A DNA stretch of 64,000 nt from Mactra quadrangularis. Taxonomy: Eukaryota > Mollusca > Bivalvia > Venerida > Mactridae. The notes beneath the pieces were generated by a model. It saw only the letters and a list, made by a program, of their open reading frames with translations. It was not told where the DNA came from and searched no databases. The stretch spans positions 35,557,222 through 35,621,221 of the forward strand of contig CM046294.1 in the NCBI GenBank assembly GCA_025267735.1, in the 5' to 3' direction. Each line of letters starts with the position of its first letter. Position 1 is the first letter of the stretch. The translations under genes and the position numbers were made by a program. Below, one piece after another: positions 56,295 to 64,000 of the stretch.

Positions 56295-56705
56295 TTGGCT
56301 CAGTCAGTAGCGCGTTTTGGTATTCAATTAAGGGAAATTTCTTTGATTCCTTGTGATGACATAAATACGTTTGGGCAGTTTGATCATGAAATTGTTTCAA
56401 ATCTAACAATTACCTCCGTCGGTAGCAGTTAGAACAGGCAATCCAAGGGCTGCTGATTTCAATATCTGGACGGAATATGTACAACTTTGTGAGGTTTGGT
56501 AATGTTATACATTCTATGGCCATTCTATTGCTGATTTTAGTTAGCCAGTTGTTTACTACTGACGAAGTAATGTGCATTAAGCACTGGTTTTAAAATTTAG
56601 GTCTAGAATTCTACATGTAAGCGTCTACAGAGGCAGTAAACCAGGTCAACTAACTGCTTGGATATGACTTAAAATTGTCGAAGGCCGGCAAATATCACCT
56701 TAAAT
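56295..56705 (+). mobile_element. Degenerate SINE type 2 with repeated heads
   Basis: CTTGGCTCAGTCAGTAGCGC at about 56288 and TCCGTCGGTAGCAGTTAG at about 56416 resemble successive tRNA-like heads. Then come 'tttgtgaggtttggtaatg', 'ggccattctattgctg' and 'ccagttgtttactactgacg', as in the type 2 body. Confidence 0.5.
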
Positions 56706-57002
56706 AAAATGCTAACAATTGTTATTTAAATTGCTCAAACTGTGTTTCAGAAATACATAACTATAAATTTCAACCCTTTTTAGATATTTTCTATTTGTTT
56801 GACCTACTGCAGTTCATGCGTTGTCCTCATACCAGCCATCATGGGCAGGTTTTATTGTATTTGTGCAGTTTTGTATTTTGTTGAATTTGCGTGGAGACAA
56901 TTAGCTGTAGAATTTTTAGTTGTTCCATTGTTCGAAGTAAAACATTTTGAGAACAAATTTCATGCTTAAAACACAGTTTTGTTCACTTTCAATAATTTAT
57001 AT

Positions 57003-57115
57003 GCAGTGTTGAATTTTATTCAACTGTCAACGGCGCATACATTAACCCCACTGATTTAAATACTTGATATTTGTTATTCCATTTACATAAATACCGATAT
57101 CAATTTTTTTATACA
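57003..57115. mobile_element. MITE family 1, copy F (left half)
   Basis: GAATTTTATTCAACTGTCAA, GGCGCATACATTAACCCC and CTGATTTAAATACTTG are present; the matching right arm is missing. Confidence 0.7.
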
Positions 57116-58341
57116 TAGAAATAAATTGACAATGGCTTGTGGAAATTTAAGCGAGAACCGAATGCCAATGAAAATACTGTAAAGTTTGGCCATAGATACC
57201 ATTGTATTTAATGTAAAATCAGGCGATGTGTGAAAATAGTTTTGTCTCAAATGCTTCATTTGAGAATACAGTTTACAGCTTATACAAATAGCATATCAGT
57301 ACATAGTAATTATGGCTGTAAGCATAATTATGAAATACATATTTAAACATAACATCAACATAATGAAAAGGACACAGGTCAGATATTTCTACATACAAAA
57401 CAATATATAGATGTCAACTTGACATTGTCAAGCAGTAAAACGTAGTTAATATTAATACCTTTTATTACATGCTTTCCAGTGGAATACCAGGGTTTATCGG
57501 TGAAATTAAATTCGATATTTCACTGTTTTGAAACAATGAAATTATAAATGTTATTTTTCACTGTTTTGATCCACGCGCCGTAGATCTATTGACGGACTAC
57601 CTTTTATCAATCGTAAATCGAGAACCATGCAAATATTGAAAATCAAAATTCAAGGAATGTGAATTATATGTAAAATTACTCAACAATAGGCAACTTAGCA
57701 CTAGCACGTTTAATGACATGATTTAACTAAATACAAAACCCCTATTCTTTGACAATTCCGTTATTTGGATACTTAGTTTTGATGGTCTTAAATAGTGGAA
57801 CTTCACTGTAGTCTACTCAAACCATGTACGTTTTTTATCAGTGATAAAAAGGGATGATAAAAAGGCGTAAATAAAATAAACAAATAAACTACATTGACAG
57901 TATAACATTTCATTTTGTAATTCCTTTTATCACGAATGCATCGTGTTTATTTGTTTGTTAAGTCAAGTTGTCTTACCTCAGGGTTTTAGGACTTAACCAC
58001 CATACCTTCAAGAATAAATGATATTTAAAGAGTCAATCATTAGTGACAGCGTATAGAAATTCTCAGTCAAAATAACACGGCTTCAATAAAATAGCTTCCT
58101 TTCATACAATCACAAGTTGTTTATTTTTCTAAATCAATTTTCTTTTAAACCGATTCTCGAATTTCGTTTAATCTCCGCCTCCTTGCATTTTCACAAAATC
58201 TGCTTTTAACAATGCTGACTGAAAATAGAATTCATACAAGTACGATATAGTTACGGTGTGTTTTGCAACACAACATTGTAAACAAGCCCCCAGGAGGCAT
58301 TTTTCAGATTCGGTGAATACCTTTAAAATAGGGAGGCAGAT
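57116..58341. other. No gene seen
   Basis: AT-rich non-coding DNA; nothing recognisable. Confidence 0.4.
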
Positions 58342-58492
58342 GTATAGTTAAATTGTATTCAACTGTCAATGTCGCATATATTTACCCCGCTGGTTTGAAT
58401 ACTCGATTATCGATAGTGACTACAGAAATACTGTAGTGAGTCAATGGGGTTATAATATGCGCCACTTACGGTTGAACAAAATTTAATAATAC
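58342..58492. mobile_element. MITE family 1, copy G
   Basis: Left TGTATAGTTAAATTGTATTC and AACTGTCAATGTCGCATA; right GTGAGTCAATGGGGTTATAA and GCGCCACTTACGGTTGAACA, ending in TTTAATAATAC. Both arms are present with modest divergence. Confidence 0.75.
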
Positions 58493-58506
58493 ATTCTCTA
58501 GACTTC

Positions 58507-58672
58507 TTTGAGTCATAATTTTAGACAGAAGTTTGCGCCTATAGTTGTTGATTAACAGTTAAATCCAGAGATTTAGCCTTTCCAGGAACAGTGAGTAGTT
58601 GAACTGATCGCCGTTATATGACCTATACAATGTATTGCTACGACGTAAAACCCAACAAAAACAAACAAACAT
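58507..58672 (+). mobile_element. SINE type 2, 3' part only
   Basis: 'gttgattaacagttaaatcc', 'agagatttagcctttccagg', 'atgacctatacaatgtattg' and a tail 'cccaacaaaaacaaac'. The head is missing, as expected for a 5'-truncated copy. Confidence 0.8.
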
Positions 58673-59062
58673 AGAGAACGCGAGAAATAGACTGAGAAAA
58701 AATGAGAGAGAAAGGGAGAGAAGACGAATTGTGTATCTTTATGCCTCAGGTGGAATACATCTTAGTTTTGAATGATGGAATGAAATCTATCTCGTAGCAA
58801 TCTTTAAACATCTAATATAAGATGTAAAAAACCCTTCTCTCTTATCTAAATGATTAGTCAAACTGTATTACCGTCTCTTTTACAAGAAAATGTATATCGT
58901 TTTGAAGCATTGAGTGGGTACACGTATTCTACCTTGGATGAGATGCTTCTAGCGATCATTGTTGGTGATTATGGAATCAAATTTCAAATATCAAAGCATG
59001 TTATTTATGTAAAGAACATAGAGAAATAGATTTTTTGTGCTATGAAAGAATTGGTTTTTTTC

Positions 59063-59073
59063 GGGGGGGGGGG
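59063..59073 (+). repeat. G11 run
   Basis: Eleven consecutive G in otherwise AT-rich sequence. Confidence 0.9.
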
Positions 59074-59648
59074 TGTAGGTAGGATGAATTAGGATGGTAT
59101 AATTGATATTTTGGGGACTTGAAACTGGTTTTTGACCTTAGATTAGAACGTACGGGTTATTTTTAAATTAATTATTAATTTTTAAGTTGATGAGACGAAT
59201 GATTCAAACTTGTTATGGTTAAAAGATATGGGGATTTAGACATTATTTTCTCGATTGAAAAGTTTAATTGGTTCCGTATTATCATTTCATAATTACTGGT
59301 GGACTATTTTTGAAAAAATATTACGTACATAATTGGAAACAATTGATTTTAAATTTTATTCCAGCGAAGCTAGCGTGTCGAGGATCCTGAATCTTTTTCC
59401 AAAAGTTGTTCAAATAGTGGACGATTGATATCACATAGATATTTTTGTTAACTGAGGTGTCTAGTATTATCTCTCGGGTTTGGCCTCCCCGGGGTAGAAT
59501 CTGCACCTGTAGATAAATTTATTTTGTTTATTGTTAAATGTGTATTATCAGATATCATCTAATGATCAGACTATCAGTCCATCATTCTTTTTATATGAGT
59601 GAAAGCCAAGACCAAAACGATGCAAAGAATATATTATGTTCTGTTTTA

Positions 59649-59662
59649 GGGGGGGGGGGGGG
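59649..59662 (+). repeat. G14 run
   Basis: Fourteen consecutive G, the longest in the window. Confidence 0.9.
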
Positions 59663-59990
59663 TAATTTTATATGCGTAAACGTAAGCCTTTCGACAGTTT
59701 TGTTCATTAATAATAATATCATTTATTTGGCATAGTGTACACACAGCAAAATTACAAAGAACACATATATCACAGACAGCATGTGGTAATTAAATCTGAC
59801 AAGTACACCAACACCAGGAATAGCACAAAAAGGTCCATTGCGATCCCTAGCCCTTTTGCATCCCTATTGTCAGTCGACATTTTCACTGTTCCTAACAGGT
59901 TTTGAGCTCTGGACCTAAACTTATATACAAATGAACTTTTGCCAGTGGTATACAACAGCTCTCCTGGATACAGAAGTTGGAAATAGAAAG

Positions 59991-60295
59991 CCCGCCCGGC
60001 TAGCGCACCAGTCTACTGATCGAAGAGTCGTAGATTCGATTCCCGGGCGGGCATACTTTCGTGAAGCTCGGTCATGAAATAACTTCCTACGGTCATTCTC
60101 CCTCCTACAACTGAGTCTAAATTATGTAGGGCAGTAGTCAGTCACAGATGAAAGTATGTGCTTAGTAGTTGGTTAACAGATAAATTCAGAGATTTAGCCA
60201 TTCGAGGAACAGTGAATAGGTAGACTGACCGCCGTGATACAACCTATGTAATGTGTTGCTTCGGCGTTTAACCCAACAAAAACATAACAAAAAGT
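59991..60295 (+). mobile_element. SINE, type 2, near full length with a head deletion
   Basis: The head CCCGCCCGGCTAGCGCACCA lacks part of the D arm seen in the 33603 copy. B box ATTCGATTCCCGGGCGGGC, then the full body ('actttcgtgaagctcggtc', 'cggtcattctccctcctac', 'agagatttagccattcg') and tail GGCGTTTAACCCAACAAAAA. Confidence 0.88.
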
Positions 60296-61914
60296 AAATA
60301 GAATGGATGTTCTATATATTAAATATTTTATATATCCATCAACACAGAACGTTTACATGAATACAAACAATGTAGATATTTATATAAATAACTTTACATG
60401 TTTTACTGTAATAATATAGTTAATACATGTATGTTAATTATTGAGCTACATTGTATATAGGTTACTGTTGTACACTCAGGCAATGGCTCAGATTCGTGCA
60501 CTTATAAACGCATGTGCGCAGGCACGCGCACGGACGACGGACAAACGCACTATGTGATGGACTGTCGGACTTCTCAGGACTTAAAACAGAATTTTAGAGC
60601 CATGATCTGATTTACCACAGGAGAACAACGGATCTGGACCAATTCTCTAATATATTGTACTTCCGCGTATTGTCGTTGACCCACCTCTCACCCAAACAAA
60701 AACATTAAAAGCGTTAAAATGGCTCAAAATGTCTCTCTTTGTATTATTTACCAAATTGGCACAACTGGTGAAATTAATGACTACTTGGAATTTTCGGTTC
60801 GGTCTCTGAAACTCTTCCAAAACAGACAAAACTTAAATAAAACCCACATGATATGATTGTATAGCTACGCCTATTTCCTCTGGAAAATCATAGTCGACCT
60901 TTTGAGCCCTATAGTAAAATCGTAAAACCGTCGGAACATGTCCTGTGTCGTTCCATGGGCAGCGTTTATCAAACATACTCATATCACGATAATATTACTA
61001 TGCAATGTAGAAGGATTTACGACTAAATAGGACGTAAGATCGTTGATATCCAAAAACCATCGTAAGTGCGAGAAGCTACGTTAAACCTATCAAGTATAAA
61101 TACAAAAACTAATATTTATGTATAGTTTACTTGAAGTAATTCTGTTTTGAGAAACAAGGAAATGTTTGTGAACGAACACGGTACTACGCTTGTGAAGAAA
61201 ACTCAATTAATAAAAAAGGTAAAAGACAAAACAAAGAGATATGTTTTATCCATAGGTCTATCTGCTTTATGACTTTATCATATGGTAAATTTGTCGAGTA
61301 TAGCAACAGATGAAAGGCTTTGTATTATGTTAAAGTGAAGCTAAGTTTGAAATCTTCGATGCAATTATGATCATTTTTAGCTCGACTGTACGAAATATAG
61401 TGAAGCTCTCCTATTCACAGGACACTAGACAACTTTTGGGAACAGGTACCCATACCCTCAGAAAGGAGAATTTTGCGTCATTTCAAGACAATATTATAGG
61501 GAATTTTCAGTCAACTTATAAATGTGTACAGTTGTTACTTTAAACACTTCTACTATTGATTTGAATCATAGCTAGTATAGATTGTGACTGTAGAATGTCA
61601 AATAAAACAAATGACCTGAAGCTGGTCCTAAACTATCTTTATTCACCGTACTAATTTTTCTTTTGCTTTAAATTTTGAGGGGATTTTTATCTGAGATAGG
61701 GGATAACATATGATTTTGAGAGGGGAATAGGGCGGATATTCGGCCCCAAAATAGGCCAAATGAGTGCCCTGATTCACGTCGGCGTCGGCATCCGCGGCCG
61801 CGTCCAGATTTCTGATTTCAGTTTTTTTTTTACTAAAATACAACTTTCTATAACTTTTTTATTACTTAAGGTATCAACTTCAAACTATGTTCATGTATAT
61901 ATGTTCTTTATCAT
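60296..61914. other. No gene seen
   Basis: AT-rich non-coding DNA. Part of 60958-61060 matches MITE family 4 ('agaaggatttacgactaaa', 'ggacgtaagatcgttgata'). Confidence 0.4.
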
Positions 61915-62065
61915 CAGGTCATACCCTATACACGTGTTGTCCGCCTCGTGGTAGGGAGAGTTAGTACTGGTGATGGAAAAGTGTCCAGGAAACCTATAGT
62001 AGGAAGAGCTGGTCGTCGTATATATGACCTAAAACGTGTTGAATACGACGTTAAAATATAAATAA
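61915..62065 (+). mobile_element. SINE type 1-like 3' part
   Basis: 'gtgtccaggaaacctatag', 'acctaaaacgtgttgaatac' and 'gacgttaaaatataaataaa' correspond to the type 1 body and tail. No head. Confidence 0.5.
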
Positions 62066-62640
62066 ATACATAAAAAAATGAACTATTCATTTTCTTAACT
62101 GTTTAATACTTACTTAGTCGAGCATGCTGTCTCTACTGACAGCTCTTGTTACACAGCGTCGTACAGTCAATTATTAAGCCATAAACTCTGGAGTCTGTAT
62201 CTCCCCAACATATTACATATGTTCGTCTCACCATTGACAGGGATTTTGTGGGGGGCACACCATGTATAACAACATACGAAAACATGTATCTGTAGCCTGT
62301 AAGATACCGACTGGACTTGATGACTTATAATTAGTTTATGCAACAGTACAAGGATTGTTTTAGTTTTGAAGTTCATTTCCTCCTTTTTCCGTATGTGGTT
62401 GGTCATTGAATAGAACAGAGGAGGGAATTTCACGCCTTGTGGACACTGATATGACATTGACCCGTGTGGCGGGTTTTAGCTACATGTACGCTAGAATGAA
62501 ATATATTCCTGCAACGTGCGATATGAATGAATTCTTTTATTTTCTAATTAATTGGTCAACATATTAGTGTGAACAATAAGTCCAATTTGGAACTAAATTT
62601 TGATGTAAAACGACGCAACACGACGCGATACAATCCGATG

Positions 62641-63480
62641 TGATACGACACAAAACGACTCAATGCTATGTGATACGACACAAAGCGACTCAATGCTATG
62701 TGATACGACACAAAACGACTCAATGCTATGTGATACGACACAAAGCGACTCAATGCTATGTGATACGACACAAAGCGACTCAATGCTATGTGATACGACA
62801 CAAAACGACTCAATGCTATGTGATACGACACAAAGCGACTCAATGCTATGTGATACGACACAAAGCGACTCAATGCTATGTGATGCGACACAAAGCGACT
62901 CAATGCTACGTGATACGACACAAAACGACTCAATGCTATGTGATACGACACAAAGCGACTCAATGCTATGTGATACGACAAAAAGCGACTCAATGCTACG
63001 TGATACGACACAAAACGACTCAATGCTATGTGATACGACACAAAACGACTCAATGCTACGTGATACGACACAAAACGACTCAATGCTATGTGATACGACA
63101 CAAAGCGACTCAATGCTACGTGATGCGACACAAAGCGACTCAATGCTACGTGATACGACACAAAACGACTCAATGCTACGTGATACGACACAAAGCGACT
63201 CAATGCTACGTGATACGACACAAAACGACTCAATGCTACGTGATACGACACAAAACGACTCAATGCTACGTGATACGACACAAAGCGACTCAATGCTATG
63301 TGATGCGACACAAAGCGACTCAATGCGATGTGATACGACACAAAACGACTCAATATATGTGATACGACACAAAACGACTCAATGCTACGTGATACGACAC
63401 AAAACGACTCAATGCTATGTGATACGACACAAAGCGACTCAATGCGATAGGATACGTCACAAAGCGACTCAATGCGATGT
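62641..63480. repeat. 30-bp tandem array, 28 units
   Basis: Units start TGATACGACACAAAACGACT and end CAATGCTATG. They vary mainly at CAAAACG versus CAAAGCG, GCTAT versus GCTAC, and GATAC versus GATGC. One unit near 63350 is 29 bp. The unit length is a multiple of three and the unit lacks stops in several frames, so long open frames occur on both strands (up to 320 codons on the minus strand, with repeating decapeptides such as FVSYHVALSR). I regard these as by-products of the repeat. Less regular related sequence extends to about 62610 on the left and 63520 on the right. Confidence 0.97.
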
Positions 63481-63576
63481 GATACGATGTTATGCGATGT
63501 CATGCAATTTAATTGCATTCAAATGGTAATTCTCTGAACAAGTTGTCTTAACTAGGCTGAAGCAATAATTTGTATG

Positions 63577-63682
63577 TTGTGGAATCGCATCGCTTCGCAT
63601 GACATTGCACTACATCGTATGGTATCGTACTGCGTCGCATCAGACCGCATCTCATCGCATTGCACTGTTTCATATCGTAGAT
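63577..63682. repeat. 10-bp periodic repeat, opposite orientation to the 30-bp array
   Basis: About ten units of the type TCGCATNNNN or TCGTATNNNN. The reverse complement (GATGCGA, GATACGA) matches the GATACGA core of the neighbouring array. The 30-bp unit may derive from three such decamers. Confidence 0.75.
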
Positions 63683-64000
63683 TGTTAATTCACAGATATA
63701 ATGAGTTACCCAAACGTGAGACAAGTAAATTTCAAAAATAAATAAACCTAGATGACCTTTTGAACGATTTGTTGTTTAAACACCTTCGTTTTTTTGCCCC
63801 TTTCGCTTTTATATTCGTACGAGAACCTGTTGAATGCACACAATGACCTCACAAGCATACATTCATAATACTCAGGTATTTCTTTGTTCCTAGCTATTAT
63901 AATTGTCAGACATTTGTCTATGATTGCCCAAGCTTGTTTGTTTTCAATTATGCAAATCATAATGCTTATAAAAAAGAAATATTAATGTTTTTATTTCAAG
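63683..64000. other. No gene seen at the right edge
   Basis: AT-rich non-coding DNA. A 70-codon minus-strand frame (63748-63960) has no recognisable domain. Confidence 0.4.

Noticed and set aside
62641..63480. CRISPR array
   Set aside because: Units are contiguous tandem copies with no unique spacers, and the host is an animal.
62556..63529. Long open frames of 240-320 codons on both strands, the longest in the window
   Set aside because: They coincide with the 30-bp array, encode only decapeptide repeats, and are open in several frames at once. This is expected from a stop-free unit whose length is a multiple of three.

Overview
The window is AT-rich animal DNA with intron-bearing genes, a nuclear tRNA gene, tRNA-derived SINEs, many short inverted-repeat transposons (MITEs) and two minisatellite arrays. 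Gene content and texture point to a mollusc, most likely a bivalve: a CBM2-linker-GH9 endoglucanase of the kind known from molluscs, frequent TACATGTA words, and repeat types familiar from bivalve genomes. The species cannot be named from the sequence.

Layout. 1-11300 has no supportable gene; it holds an internally deleted mariner element (1924-2445), a 34-bp minisatellite (6108-7060) and a SINE (9373-9755). 11300-19300 is a complete 12-exon gene on the + strand for a secreted 613-residue GH9 family endoglucanase; all introns are GT-AG and all exon phases agree. About 500 bp downstream on the same strand, 19822-25658 is a 4-exon gene for a 189-residue homologue of the centrosomal protein CEP15 (C3orf14). 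Its intron 2 carries a 2.19-kb transposon-like element with perfect 13-bp inverted ends. 25659-41640 is intergenic, with MITEs, SINEs and one intact tRNA-Glu(UUC) gene (35962-36033). 41642-41742 is the first coding exon of a Wnt11-type ligand; I find no second exon, so the gene probably continues past the right edge. 41743-64000 would then be intron 1, filled with SINE relics, microsatellites and a 30-bp array (62641-63480) that is free of stops in several frames on both strands.

The three protein genes have unrelated roles: extracellular glucan digestion, centrosome biology and developmental signalling. Nothing suggests a functional cluster. The points most worth a second look are two Asn residues at normally acidic active-site positions of the GH9 enzyme, the 2.19-kb element with an iterated 13-mer, and two MITE families with related ends.
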